Program-made: the position numbers and the translations under genes
Notes under the pieces: model-generated
Told to the model about the DNA's origin: nothing
Databases searched by the model: none
The model's input: only the letters and a program-made list of their open reading frames with translations
Assembly: GCA_013298715.1 (NCBI GenBank)
Contig: JAAFIQ010000023.1
Location: forward strand, 1-49,216
Source: Bacteroidota bacterium
Lineage (GTDB): Bacteria; Bacteroidota; Bacteroidia; B-17B0; Aurantibacillaceae
Direction of reading: 5' to 3'
Length of the DNA stretch: 49,216 nucleotides
Shown here: positions 9,150 through 17,898 of the stretch, piece by piece
Layout of the letters: each line of letters begins with the position of its first letter
How positions within the stretch are numbered: position 1 is the first letter of the stretch

Positions 9150-10100
9150 ATGACTATTAGTGAAGTTAAAAATGAGTTAAACAAACTTGGGTTTGATGAA
9201 GGTGTTATTAATCGTTATGAAGAACCGCATCGTTATTACCACACCATTAAACACATTATACATGTTCTTGATTATTTGCAAAAAAGAATAGGTGTTACTA
9301 AAGAATTGTTTTTGGCAACAATTTATCACGATGCAATTTATAATCCCAAACTCAATAATAATGAGGAAGAGAGCGCTAATTTATTTTTACTAGAATCCAA
9401 AAGTTCTAAGTTAAGTGATACTGAAAAAACAGAAATTACTAATTTAATTCTTTCAACAAAAACTCATCAAGCAAAAACCGAAATTGAAAAATTATTTATT
9501 GAGGCAGATTTAAGTATTTTTCAATCTAAACTATCAGATTTGATGGAGTATGAACATCAAATTTTTAAAGAGTTTCAGTTTGTTGATTATTCAATCTATA
9601 AATCTGAGCGCGTAAAGGTTTTAGAGAAATTTAATTCAGCCCACAACTTAGATGCTTTGATTGAGTATGTAAAATTCAGAAAACCATTAATTGGTGTATT
9701 TGCTGGGAGCTTTAATCCGTTCCATAAAGGACATTTTAATGTGTTAGAAAAGGCAGAAAAAATAGTTGATAAAGTAATTATTGCTTTTGGTAAAAATCCA
9801 GAAAAAACAGAAAGAACTTGGCCAATTCCTAAAGTAATTGATAACCGCCAACAACTTGAATACACGGGTTTATTAACTGATTTTGTTTCAAGCTTAGGTT
9901 ACCCAGTTGTTGTTGTGAGAGGCTTACGTAATTCAACGGATTTTCAATACGAACAAAATCAATACAGATATATACAAGAACTAATGCCAAGTATAAAAAT
10001 TGTAAATGTGTTTTGTGATAAAGAATACGAACACATTAGCTCAAGTGGTATAAGAACCTTAGAGAAATTTAGTAAACACAAAAATTATTTACTAGATTAA
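9150..10100 (+). CDS. Fusion of HD-superfamily phosphohydrolase-like domain and CoaD-like adenylyltransferase
   Basis: 316 residues from ATG 9150; an earlier in-frame TTG (9114) lies inside the upstream gene and is unlikely. Residues 1-175 look like the predicted HD-superfamily metal-dependent phosphohydrolase family COG4339: YHTIKH at 30-35, HD at 60-61 (IYHDAIYNP) and a later Asp at 120. Residues about 178-316 are a phosphopantetheine adenylyltransferase fold: GSFNPFHKGH at 186-195 (the HxGH nucleotidyltransferase motif), VVRGLR at 255-260, TDFQYEQNQ, and ISSSGIR at 296-302. CoaD makes dephospho-CoA from 4'-phosphopantetheine and ATP, the penultimate step of CoA synthesis. The GSFNPFHKGH variant differs from the usual CoaD GSFDPxTxGH. 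It is unclear whether this is the only CoaD in the cell. The stop overlaps the next gene by one base. Confidence 0.85.
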   Translation: MTISEVKNELNKLGFDEGVINRYEEPHRYYHTIKHIIHVLDYLQKRIGVTKELFLATIYHDAIYNPKLNNNEEESANLFLLESKSSKLSDTEKTEITNLILSTKTHQAKTEIEKLFIEADLSIFQSKLSDLMEYEHQIFKEFQFVDYSIYKSERVKVLEKFNSAHNLDALIEYVKFRKPLIGVFAGSFNPFHKGHFNVLEKAEKIVDKVIIAFGKNPEKTERTWPIPKVIDNRQQLEYTGLLTDFVSSLGYPVVVVRGLRNSTDFQYEQNQYRYIQELMPSIKIVNVFCDKEYEHISSSGIRTLEKFSKHKNYLLD

Positions 10101-11971
10101 TGGTGTTAGAACAAAAGATAAACAACCATTACTCAAAATTATTTTTTTGCATTTGCACACTCGTTTTTATAGTTGTTGCACTACGCGCATTTTTTGTTCC
10201 ATTTAGTCATGATGAGGCGGCTACTTTTTTCTTCTATATACAAACTGATACCTACATGCCATACTCATCTCACCTTTATACCAATAATCATTTTTTAAAT
10301 AGTGCTTTAAGTAATGTTAGTTATCACCTATTTGGGGCACACCGCTTTGCATTGCGCTTGCCAAATGTGTTAAGTTTTATTTTAGTGTGTATTGGTGTTT
10401 TTAAACTAGGCAAAAAAGTAAATAATTTGGGGTTTAAACTATGTTTATTAGGATTTTTTATTTTATGTTTTAATTTTCTAGATTTTTTTGCGCTTTGTCG
10501 TGGTTACGGGCTCTCTATGGGCTTTTTAATTTTGGGTTTTGCTTATTTGTGGGAATTTTTTCAAACAAATTCAAACAAAAATTTATATTGGTTTTATTTT
10601 TTTGCACAACTAAGTTTAGCATCCAATCTTACTTTACTAGTTCCTTTGCTAATGCTTGTTGCCATTATTTGTGTTTTTCAAATTTATAATAAAACGTTTT
10701 TTAAGGCTACTAATCTTTTAATTCTTGCAGTAAATGGCTATATGTTTAAAATATGGATTTCGTTGTTGTTGTTTTATAAAGAAAAAAATTTACTAGATTC
10801 TGGAACTGGTTGGGGCTACTGGCGCTTAACGTATAAAAGTTTGTTAGATTTTTTATTTGGCGCTTCGAATACGTGGATTGAAGCTGTAACCATTGGTTTG
10901 TTTATTTTATTGTTTATTGGCACAATTATAATTGTGTTAAAGTCTAAATTTAATATCAAAATTTTGTTTGAACCAACGCTTATTTTTTCGTTTGTATTTT
11001 TTAGTTTAGTTGTAGCTTATTATTTGCTTAAAAAATTATTCGGAATTAATTATCCAGAAGATAGAACAGGAATTTTTTTATTTCTGTTTTTTGTAATTGC
11101 AGCTTCGGGTTTAGCAAGTAATTTTTTAAAAGAAAAATTTTTATTTGTTGGATTAGCATGCTCGTCTATATTTTTAATCACGTTCATTTTCAAATTAAAT
11201 TTTTCAGTATTTGGCAGTTATTTTTTTCATACGTACAAGAAAGATGCTTATGATTTTTTAGTAAGTGAACAAACAAAATCCAATCAAACCATTACCATTG
11301 GTGGAAATGCTGCGCGCGAAATGATATTTGCTTTTTTAAATTTTAGAGGCAATGGCTATTTGAATGGCTATTGTGTAAATAATGAAGTGCAGATGAATAC
11401 CGATTATCAAATCGCATTAAAAACTGAAAAACCTTATTACAATTTGTTTTACGATGAGTTAAAAGAAATTGATTGGGAGCACGTTATTTTAAAAAGGAAA
11501 AAAAGTTTAGAACGAAAGGTAATATTAGAGCATAACAAACTTCAACAATTTAAAGGAGCTAACACTTATTTTGATTTAGTAAAAGTTCGCGATACTTCTT
11601 TAGTTAACATTAATCCTTTAGAGGCGGAAGTTCATGTTAAGTTTGTAAAGGTTCCAAAACCGATTAAAGCGTTTTTGGTTTTTAGTGTAAATGATAGCCT
11701 AGGAAAGCAAATTTATTACAAGGCGCATCATTTAAATTGGTTTGGTTTGAATTTGGATAACAAAACCTTTAAGTTCAAATTAACTACTGGTACCTTGCCT
11801 TTAAAACTAAAAGATTTAAGTATTCATGTTTGGAACATTGATGAAAAACCATTAGACTTTGAAGTGAGTTACTTTAAAGTAAGCCAACTTTATGGAGAAG
11901 GTGTAAACGTAAAAATTCCCGAAAAGTATTACGAACTAATAGAAAAAATAACAAAAAAACCAATTTTATAA
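10100..11971 (+). CDS. GT-C fold (GT39/ArnT-like) integral-membrane glycosyltransferase
   Basis: 623 residues. About nine to eleven hydrophobic segments occupy residues 15-370. The first periplasmic loop carries the acidic DE motif of GT-C enzymes (FSHDEAATFFFY, D38/E39), and the next conserved patch is FALRLPNVLSF. These match the dolichyl-phosphate-mannose/undecaprenyl-sugar transferase-like superfamily, which move a sugar from a polyprenyl carrier to a lipid or protein on the outer face of the inner membrane. A soluble C-terminal region of about 250 residues (from GGNAAREMIF onward) should be periplasmic; residues about 505-605 look beta-rich. Acceptor and donor cannot be read from the sequence. 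The ATG overlaps the previous stop (TAATG) and the M16 partner gene starts 1 base after this stop. Confidence 0.75.
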   Translation: MVLEQKINNHYSKLFFCICTLVFIVVALRAFFVPFSHDEAATFFFYIQTDTYMPYSSHLYTNNHFLNSALSNVSYHLFGAHRFALRLPNVLSFILVCIGVFKLGKKVNNLGFKLCLLGFFILCFNFLDFFALCRGYGLSMGFLILGFAYLWEFFQTNSNKNLYWFYFFAQLSLASNLTLLVPLLMLVAIICVFQIYNKTFFKATNLLILAVNGYMFKIWISLLLFYKEKNLLDSGTGWGYWRLTYKSLLDFLFGASNTWIEAVTIGLFILLFIGTIIIVLKSKFNIKILFEPTLIFSFVFFSLVVAYYLLKKLFGINYPEDRTGIFLFLFFVIAASGLASNFLKEKFLFVGLACSSIFLITFIFKLNFSVFGSYFFHTYKKDAYDFLVSEQTKSNQTITIGGNAAREMIFAFLNFRGNGYLNGYCVNNEVQMNTDYQIALKTEKPYYNLFYDELKEIDWEHVILKRKKSLERKVILEHNKLQQFKGANTYFDLVKVRDTSLVNINPLEAEVHVKFVKVPKPIKAFLVFSVNDSLGKQIYYKAHHLNWFGLNLDNKTFKFKLTTGTLPLKLKDLSIHVWNIDEKPLDFEVSYFKVSQLYGEGVNVKIPEKYYELIEKITKKPIL

Positions 11972-11972
11972 G

Positions 11973-13253
11973 ATGATTAACCGAGCCATTGCACCCGAAT
12001 TTAAACTGATTGAAAAAGTAGATGTTGAGCAAGCACAAAAAATAATTCTAAATAATGGAATAGAAGTTTATACACTTAATTCTGGAAGTCAAGAATTATC
12101 GCGTGTAGAATTTATTTTTAAGGCAGGCATGTATCAGCAGCCTAAAGCACTTGTGGCTTCATGCACCAATGCATTAATAGAATGCGGCACAAAAAAATTT
12201 ACAGCCAATCAAATTAGTGATGGGATTGATTTTTTTGGTTCGTTTTTAGAATTAAATGTTGGACAAGATTTTACATCGATTACACTTTATTCGCTAAACA
12301 AATATTTAAAAGACAGTTTAGTTTTTATCGAAGAGATTATAAAAAATCCAATTTTTCCACAAGATGAATTTTCTATTCTTATCAATAATAAAAAGCAAAA
12401 ACATCAGATTAATTCTCAAAAAGTAAATGTATTAGCAAGACGTAAATTTAATGAATTGCTTTTCGGTTCCACGCATCCTTACGGCATAAATGTGAATGAT
12501 GAAGATTTTGGCTCACTCACGGTGCAAGATTTGGTTGCTTTTTTTAATGAATTTTATGCATCAGCTAATTGTACAATTGTTGCAAGCGGCTTATTGCCAA
12601 ATAACATTTCTGATATTTTGAATTTATTTTTTGGAAACGAAAAATGGGGTAATAAAAACAAAATTAATTTCAAACAAATTGTTCAGCCACAACAAACCTC
12701 AAACACTATTAATTTTGTTGAGAAACCCGATGCCATTCAAAATGCTATAAAAATTGGTCGTATATTATTTAATAAAACACATCCAGATTATTTTAAATTT
12801 CAGGTATTAAGCACTGTGTTAGGCGGTTATTTTGGTTCACGTTTAATGGCTAATATTCGCGAAGATAAAGGCTACACCTATGGCATTGGCTGCGGTATAA
12901 GTAACTTTGTAACAACTGGGTATTTTGCTATTAGTACCGAGGTTGGTTCTGATGTTTGTAAAAACGCATTGAAAGAAATATATAAAGAAATAGAAATTTT
13001 ACAAACAGATTTAATAGATAAACAAGAGTTAGAAACCGTACGCAATTATATTTTAGGCCAGTTTTTAAGAAGCGTTGATGGCCCTTTTAGCCTTGCCGAT
13101 AAGTTTAAAGGTATTTGGGAATTTGGTTTATCATACGATTATTATCAAAATTATTTTAAAGCAGTGCAAGAAATTACCGTTTCCGAAATACGTGATTTGG
13201 CAAATAACTACTTAAAAAAGAGCGACTTAATAGAATGTGTGGTAGGAAAGTGA
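11973..13253 (+). CDS. M16 family peptidase, non-catalytic partner subunit
   Basis: 426 residues with the M16 fold but no HxxEH: the equivalent region reads ALIECGTKKFTANQI. The C-terminal half keeps the substrate-gripping Arg/Tyr motif typical of the inactive partner (GGYFGSRLMANIREDKGYTYGIG). In M16B systems one subunit supplies zinc and the other this R/Y pair, so this protein probably dimerises with the product of 7909-9147. Spacing of 1 base to the glycosyltransferase gene supports one transcript. A single ATG start fits; the N-terminal MINRAIAPEFK is typical of these proteins. Confidence 0.9.
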   Translation: MINRAIAPEFKLIEKVDVEQAQKIILNNGIEVYTLNSGSQELSRVEFIFKAGMYQQPKALVASCTNALIECGTKKFTANQISDGIDFFGSFLELNVGQDFTSITLYSLNKYLKDSLVFIEEIIKNPIFPQDEFSILINNKKQKHQINSQKVNVLARRKFNELLFGSTHPYGINVNDEDFGSLTVQDLVAFFNEFYASANCTIVASGLLPNNISDILNLFFGNEKWGNKNKINFKQIVQPQQTSNTINFVEKPDAIQNAIKIGRILFNKTHPDYFKFQVLSTVLGGYFGSRLMANIREDKGYTYGIGCGISNFVTTGYFAISTEVGSDVCKNALKEIYKEIEILQTDLIDKQELETVRNYILGQFLRSVDGPFSLADKFKGIWEFGLSYDYYQNYFKAVQEITVSEIRDLANNYLKKSDLIECVVGK

Positions 13254-13415
13254 ATTTTTTTTAAATATTCTGTAACTTTTCTTTTGTTGGGTGCGTCTTA
13301 TGCACAACTACTAACAAATGAAAAACAAGTAATTAAAATTCAAGTCAAAAAAAAGGAGAATAAATTGCTAGCTACTCCAAATAAATTGACTGAAAAATTA
13401 CAAGGTTATAAATAA
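13254..13415 (+). CDS. Putative small secreted peptide, start codon uncertain
   Basis: In the same frame as, and directly after, the M16 stop (TGA 13251-13253) lies an open frame of 53 codons with a textbook signal peptide (FFKYSVTFLLLGASYAQ) and a basic 35-residue mature part (TNEKQVIKIQVKKKENK then LATPNKLTEKLQGYK). No ATG, GTG or TTG begins it. Either ATT 13254 is the start, or the 8-T run at 13255-13262 has one T too many and GTG 13250 starts the peptide. It ends 17 bases before the next ATG. The signal peptide and base composition argue for a real or recently real gene; no homologue is recognised. It could also be a degraded relic. Confidence 0.45.
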   Translation: MFFKYSVTFLLLGASYAQLLTNEKQVIKIQVKKKENKLLATPNKLTEKLQGYK

Positions 13416-13432
13416 TTTAAAAAAAATAAATA

Positions 13433-14884
13433 ATGAAAAATACAATAATTACACTTAGTTTAGTTTCAGTTTTATTTAATAGTAAAGCGCAAGAAACAAA
13501 AAGTTTTAACACGTCTTTATTCAATCGTATAAAAGCCTCGGGGGCTTCAGATGTGAAATTTACCACCGCTGATTCATTTCAAGTGTTTGTAAAAACAACA
13601 GCAAAGCAATTCGATAATGTGGATGTATCTTCAGACGGAGATTTACTTATTATTAAAACCAAAGGGAGTTACCGTGATAAAATCGAATTTTTTGTAAAAG
13701 CACCAAATCTTAAAACTCTAGAAATAAGCGGCGCTTCGTCCTTTAAAACATTAAATAATTTAAAAACAGATAGTATTGAATGTATAACATCTGGTGCGAG
13801 TAACGTGCGTTTAGATTTGGAAAATAAATATATCTCAACCAGTTGCAGTGGCGCTAGTGATATTAAATTGATTGGAACTACTAATTACCTCAGTGCAAAT
13901 GTATCAGGCGCTAGTTCTTTAAAATCTTACTCGTTGGCTGCTAAGGAAGGAAATGTAATAGCAAGTGGTGCAAGTTCTGCCAAAATTTTTATAACTGATA
14001 AATTAATGGCAAATGCCACAGGAGCAAGTTCTATAAGAGTGAAAGGAAATCCTTCTGACATAAAGGCAAATGCCTCTGGTTCAAGCAGTGTGAGTAAAGT
14101 GCTAGAAGATGGCAGTAGCGTTAATAAATCTAACTCAAGCAATTTAGGTGATACAACAGTAATTAATTGGAAAACTAAAAAAATATTAATTATTGCAGGT
14201 GCAAATGCTGGTGATACAATTTTTCCTAAAAAACATAACGATGAAGATGGTTTCAAACATTGGGTAGGATTTTCTATGGGTGTGAACGGCTACATGGCTA
14301 ATGGTTTCAATACTTCAATGGAATCGAAATATAAATATATGGATTTGGATTATTCACGTAGTTTAAATTTTCAATTTAACATTCTAGAACATCAATTTAA
14401 ACTTTATAAAAATTACGTAAAATTAAATACAGGTTTTGGTTTTGATTATCACATCTATGCTTTAAATAATAAAACGACATTAAATGCGGATAGCAGTTTT
14501 ACTTGGGGAAAAATTGATAGTACTAACACCTTTGGGTATAGAAGAAATAGATTTAGAAATACCTATATTCAAGTACCATTAATTTTAGAATTTAATACGA
14601 GCAATAATCCTAATAAAAGTTTTCATATCGGTTTTGGGGTTGTTGGTCAGTATTTAATTGCTTCACGAACCAAGCAAGTTTTAACGCAGGATGGAAATAC
14701 CTTTACCAAGGTTAGGAAAGACAACTATAATTTAAATCCTTTTGGTGCTAAAGCTATAGTAACTATTGGTTACAAATCATTTACAATTTTTGGTGAGTAT
14801 AGTTTAACGGAATTATTCAAACCGGGGCAAGGCCCAAAATTAAACACTTTTACAGCAGGTGTGCGTCTTGTACCGTTTGATTAA
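13433..14884 (+). CDS. DUF2807 beta-solenoid fused to outer-membrane beta-barrel
   Basis: 483 residues. The N-terminal 19 residues form a signal peptide ending SKAQ. Residues about 24-220 are a head-GIN/DUF2807 (putative auto-transporter adhesin head) domain. The turn motif (S/T)GAS(S/N/D)xK/R recurs at about residues 37, 100, 121, 140, 159, 179, 197 and 216, that is every 18-21 residues from the second copy, the pitch of a beta-solenoid. A Ser-rich linker leads to about residue 275. From there to the end are amphipathic strands (HWVGFSMGVNGYMAN through FGEYSLTELF and TFTAGVRLVPF) like the PorT/OmpA-type eight-stranded outer-membrane barrels. The likely location is the outer membrane with the solenoid periplasmic or surface-exposed. 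Function is unknown. A terminator follows. Confidence 0.8.
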   Translation: MKNTIITLSLVSVLFNSKAQETKSFNTSLFNRIKASGASDVKFTTADSFQVFVKTTAKQFDNVDVSSDGDLLIIKTKGSYRDKIEFFVKAPNLKTLEISGASSFKTLNNLKTDSIECITSGASNVRLDLENKYISTSCSGASDIKLIGTTNYLSANVSGASSLKSYSLAAKEGNVIASGASSAKIFITDKLMANATGASSIRVKGNPSDIKANASGSSSVSKVLEDGSSVNKSNSSNLGDTTVINWKTKKILIIAGANAGDTIFPKKHNDEDGFKHWVGFSMGVNGYMANGFNTSMESKYKYMDLDYSRSLNFQFNILEHQFKLYKNYVKLNTGFGFDYHIYALNNKTTLNADSSFTWGKIDSTNTFGYRRNRFRNTYIQVPLILEFNTSNNPNKSFHIGFGVVGQYLIASRTKQVLTQDGNTFTKVRKDNYNLNPFGAKAIVTIGYKSFTIFGEYSLTELFKPGQGPKLNTFTAGVRLVPFD

Positions 14885-14910
14885 TGTTCACTTGTTTTAG
14901 TTAAAGAAAG

Positions 14911-14940
14911 AGCTACCATTTTGGTAGCTTTTTTTATTTT
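14911..14940 (+). terminator. Intrinsic terminator after the DUF2807 gene
   Basis: AGCTACCA and TGGTAGCT form an 8-bp stem with a 3-base loop (14911-14929), followed by a T-rich tail. It closes the run of genes that starts at 7909. Confidence 0.85.
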
Positions 14941-14959
14941 ATTTAGAGACTATATTTTT

Positions 14960-14967
14960 TAACTTTG
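14960..14967 (+). promoter_or_regulatory. -7 box giving a probably leaderless trpS mRNA
   Basis: TAACTTTG is a perfect TAnnTTTG box, and the trpS ATG begins 7 bases after its G. With initiation about 5-7 bases past the box the transcript would start at or beside the ATG. A TTTT at 14937-14940, 19 bases upstream, could serve as a degenerate -33 element. Confidence 0.5.
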
Positions 14968-14973
14968 TAGCTT

Positions 14974-15945
14974 ATGGCAAGAATTTTAACGGGTATTCAA
15001 AGTACCAATGTACCGCACTTAGGAAATATTTTAGGAGCAATTCAACCAGCAATTGAATTAAGTAAAGACGCACAAAACGAATGTTTATTTTTTATTGCAG
15101 ATTTACATTCACTTACAAGTATTAAAGACGCAGCGTTTATTAGACAAAGCACCAATGCAGTAACTGCCACTTGGTTAGCCTTTGGCTTTGATACAAATAA
15201 AAATATTTTTTATCGCCAGAGTAGGGTGCCTCAAGTAACTGAATTGACGTGGTATTTGGATTGTTATACGCCTTTTCCAATGTTGGCGAACGCACATTCA
15301 TTTAAAGATAAGAGTGAACGCTTAAGTGATGTAAATGCAGGATTATTTACTTATCCTGTTTTGATGGCTGCTGATATTTTATTGTACGATGCACAATTTG
15401 TGCCTGTAGGCAAAGATCAATTACAACATTTAGAAATGACCGCAGATATTGCAAAAGCATTTAATCATAAAGTACAACAAGAAGTTTTTATTATACCTGA
15501 AGCCAAAATTGATAATAGGGTGATGATAATTCCTGGAATTGACGGGCATAAAATGAGTAAATCAAGAAATAATTACATCAACATCTTCTTGCCTGAAAAA
15601 GAATTAAAAAAAGTTGTTGGAAGTATAGTTACAGATAGTACCCCATTAGAAGCGCCAAAAAATCCGGAAACGTGTAATGCATTTAAAATTTATGAATTGT
15701 TAGCAAGCAAAGAGCAAACCGAAGTGATGCGTGAAAATTATTTAGCTGGCGGATTTGGTTATGGTCATGCAAAGGCAGCTATATTAGAATTAATTCTTGA
15801 GAAATTTAAAAATGAACGCGCCGAGTACGAAGGATTGATGAGTAACACAGCTTTGTTAGAAAAAGAATTAACCATTGGAGAAGAAAAAGCAAATAAATTG
15901 GCCAATGAAAAATTAAAACAAATTAGGAGTTTGATTGGTTTTTGA
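14974..15945 (+). CDS. trpS: Tryptophanyl-tRNA synthetase
   Basis: 323 residues, normal for bacterial TrpRS. It charges tRNA-Trp with tryptophan using ATP. Class I signatures are complete: HLGN (HIGH equivalent) at residues 15-18 and KMSKS at 193-197 in GIDGHKMSKSRNNYI. Other family positions include FFIADLHSLT, VPVGKDQLQHLEM and the Asp of YPVLMAADILLYDA. It appears monocistronic, transcribed from its own leaderless-type promoter, and its 3' end overlaps the convergent membrane-protein gene by 23 bases. Confidence 0.97.
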   Translation: MARILTGIQSTNVPHLGNILGAIQPAIELSKDAQNECLFFIADLHSLTSIKDAAFIRQSTNAVTATWLAFGFDTNKNIFYRQSRVPQVTELTWYLDCYTPFPMLANAHSFKDKSERLSDVNAGLFTYPVLMAADILLYDAQFVPVGKDQLQHLEMTADIAKAFNHKVQQEVFIIPEAKIDNRVMIIPGIDGHKMSKSRNNYINIFLPEKELKKVVGSIVTDSTPLEAPKNPETCNAFKIYELLASKEQTEVMRENYLAGGFGYGHAKAAILELILEKFKNERAEYEGLMSNTALLEKELTIGEEKANKLANEKLKQIRSLIGF

Positions 15946-17464
15946 AATTAAAAAATTTCTTAGGAATTACATGCAATGCACTAATTAAAATGAAACTAAC
16001 TAATGGTGCACGGTAACGTTGTATAGCCCCGTAATTGGAGGTTGTAACGCCAATAATAAAAAAAACGATTAAAACACAGCAGAATAAACATAAAATAAAT
16101 AACCGATTAGTTTCTTTCTTTTTTGTAACAAAATAAAATATTATTGAAACGAATAGAATTATAAGGCTGATTATTATCAACAAATTCTCTAAGGAATACA
16201 CTATTTGTAAAACACCTTTGGCATTAAAGAACAGAGGTTTAAAAAGGGTGTTAACATAAGCATAAAAAATACTTCTGATATTTATTCTTGGTTCAATTTC
16301 AAAATTAGAACCACCTTCGGGTAAATCGTATTCAAGTTTATACAGATGGGTTGTGTCCTTGTTCCCAGAGCAATAGAGCGTATCTTGTTGATGTGTATGT
16401 TCCCAATAAATATACGGTACATTATTTTTAATGGTGTAGTAGGTTGGATTTCCTTCAATTTTTTTAACTAAATTGTAATTAAAATCTACACGCACAAATT
16501 TTGTACTATCTACTAAAAAAATGCCACCTTTTGCCATGCCATTAAAATTACTTTGCTGTGTTAGCAAGGCATTCACTAATGATTTGTTTCTTATAACCAA
16601 ACTAAAGCAATTTGCAGCAATTGCGAAAAAAAATAGTGTTGAAATAAAAATAATTTTTTTTCTTTTTATTTTAAGTTTCTCTAACAGAAAAAATAGTGCA
16701 AACAAACCTAAACAGGTTAATTGTAAATAAGGTTTGATAGTGAAACACAAGCTTAATCCGAATAATAAAAATGATAAATGTTTTAATTTTATTTTTAATG
16801 AAGTAAATTCAAAAAATGAAAAGATAAGTTTTTTTGAAAAGTAAACTGACACTCCTAAACTTAATAACATTAATGGTTCTTTCAAAACTGCACCAGTAAA
16901 GAACCAGATAGAAGGTACAAAAAGCAGAATTATAAATAATAGTAATTCTTTTCTTATAAAATATTCCACAATAGATTTAAAAAGTAAAGTGATCCCCACA
17001 AATCCATAAAAGCAGCTAAAGACGGCGTGTACAAAGTAACTATTGAAGGATACAAAGTGAATGAGGGAATGTATGCGCGTTAAAATTCTATTATCGTTAT
17101 AAAAAAAATCCACAACTCGTCCATTGTCCCAGTTAAACGTGTTTGATATACATTCCTTGTAGAACAAAGAACCAGGGTTATCGTTCTGTAAGCCTGATAA
17201 TACTTTTAAATACTCAAGTGGGTATTTTTTTCCAAACGCACATACTTCACGCGAATCTCTAAAGTAAATGCCTGCATCAAATTCTAAAAAATTTCCGTAA
17301 AATTTATTATACACAAAACAAAAAGCAGGCACAGCCAATAGTTTTAAAATAAAAAAAAGCGTGTATTGGTAAGGCTTTAAGTTGGTTTGTTTAAAAATGC
17401 CAAATAATTGCGTTTTGTAAATAATTACACAAAATAAAAGTGAATATACAATGGCTGCAATCAA
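15923..17464 (-). CDS. Unknown polytopic membrane protein
   Basis: 513 residues from a TTG start (17464) that overlaps the upstream GNAT stop as TTGA. About ten hydrophobic segments occur, with one large hydrophilic region near the middle (roughly residues 295-400, containing FVRVDFNYNLVKKIEGNPTY and HTHQQDTLYCSG) that should face the periplasm. An early conserved-looking loop reads YGNFLEFDAGIYFRDSREV, and a loop around residues 185-195 has WFFTGAVLKEPLM. The layout resembles polysaccharide polymerases or GT-C-like enzymes, but I recognise no family and assign no function. It is the last gene of the long minus-strand operon and its end overlaps trpS tail-to-tail. Confidence 0.6.
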   Translation of the reverse strand: MIAAIVYSLLFCVIIYKTQLFGIFKQTNLKPYQYTLFFILKLLAVPAFCFVYNKFYGNFLEFDAGIYFRDSREVCAFGKKYPLEYLKVLSGLQNDNPGSLFYKECISNTFNWDNGRVVDFFYNDNRILTRIHSLIHFVSFNSYFVHAVFSCFYGFVGITLLFKSIVEYFIRKELLLFIILLFVPSIWFFTGAVLKEPLMLLSLGVSVYFSKKLIFSFFEFTSLKIKLKHLSFLLFGLSLCFTIKPYLQLTCLGLFALFFLLEKLKIKRKKIIFISTLFFFAIAANCFSLVIRNKSLVNALLTQQSNFNGMAKGGIFLVDSTKFVRVDFNYNLVKKIEGNPTYYTIKNNVPYIYWEHTHQQDTLYCSGNKDTTHLYKLEYDLPEGGSNFEIEPRINIRSIFYAYVNTLFKPLFFNAKGVLQIVYSLENLLIIISLIILFVSIIFYFVTKKKETNRLFILCLFCCVLIVFFIIGVTTSNYGAIQRYRAPLVSFILISALHVIPKKFFNFKNQSNS

Positions 17465-17898
17465 TATGTTTCAAATGGTTTAATTTCCATCATTCTTTCT
17501 GGAGTTGAAAGTGGATTGAATCCGAATTTCTTATAAAGTTCGTGCGCATCTTTAGTAGCAAGCATAAAACGACGTAGTCCTTTTAATTGTTCATCCTTCA
17601 TTATAAAATCTATCAATAATTTTCCAACTCCTTTTCCTTGGTATTCGTTAATCACAAACACATCTGCTAAGTAGCCAAAGGTTGCAGCATCCGTAATTAC
17701 CCTAGCAAAAGCAATTTGTTGATTGTTGGTGTAGCACGCATAACAAAAACTATTTTCAATGGCTTTTGTTACAATTTCTAACGGAATATTTTTAGCCCAA
17801 TAACTTGTTTGAGATAAGTAAGTATGAATTACATTAATTTGCAACTTTGATTTATCGTTGCTAAATAAAAGTTCATTATTTATAATTTCGTAAATCAT
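17461..17898 (-). CDS. GNAT family N-acetyltransferase
   Basis: 145 residues. The acetyl-CoA pyrophosphate-binding loop is clear in NEYQGKGVGKLLIDF (about residues 84-98), preceded by the beta-strand YLADVFVI and followed by LRRFMLATKDAHELYKKFGF, all typical of compact GNAT enzymes. The substrate is not predictable. Its start overlaps the TolB-like gene's stop by 4 bases and its stop overlaps the next start by 4 bases, so it is embedded in the operon. Confidence 0.85.
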   Translation of the reverse strand: MIYEIINNELLFSNDKSKLQINVIHTYLSQTSYWAKNIPLEIVTKAIENSFCYACYTNNQQIAFARVITDAATFGYLADVFVINEYQGKGVGKLLIDFIMKDEQLKGLRRFMLATKDAHELYKKFGFNPLSTPERMMEIKPFETY

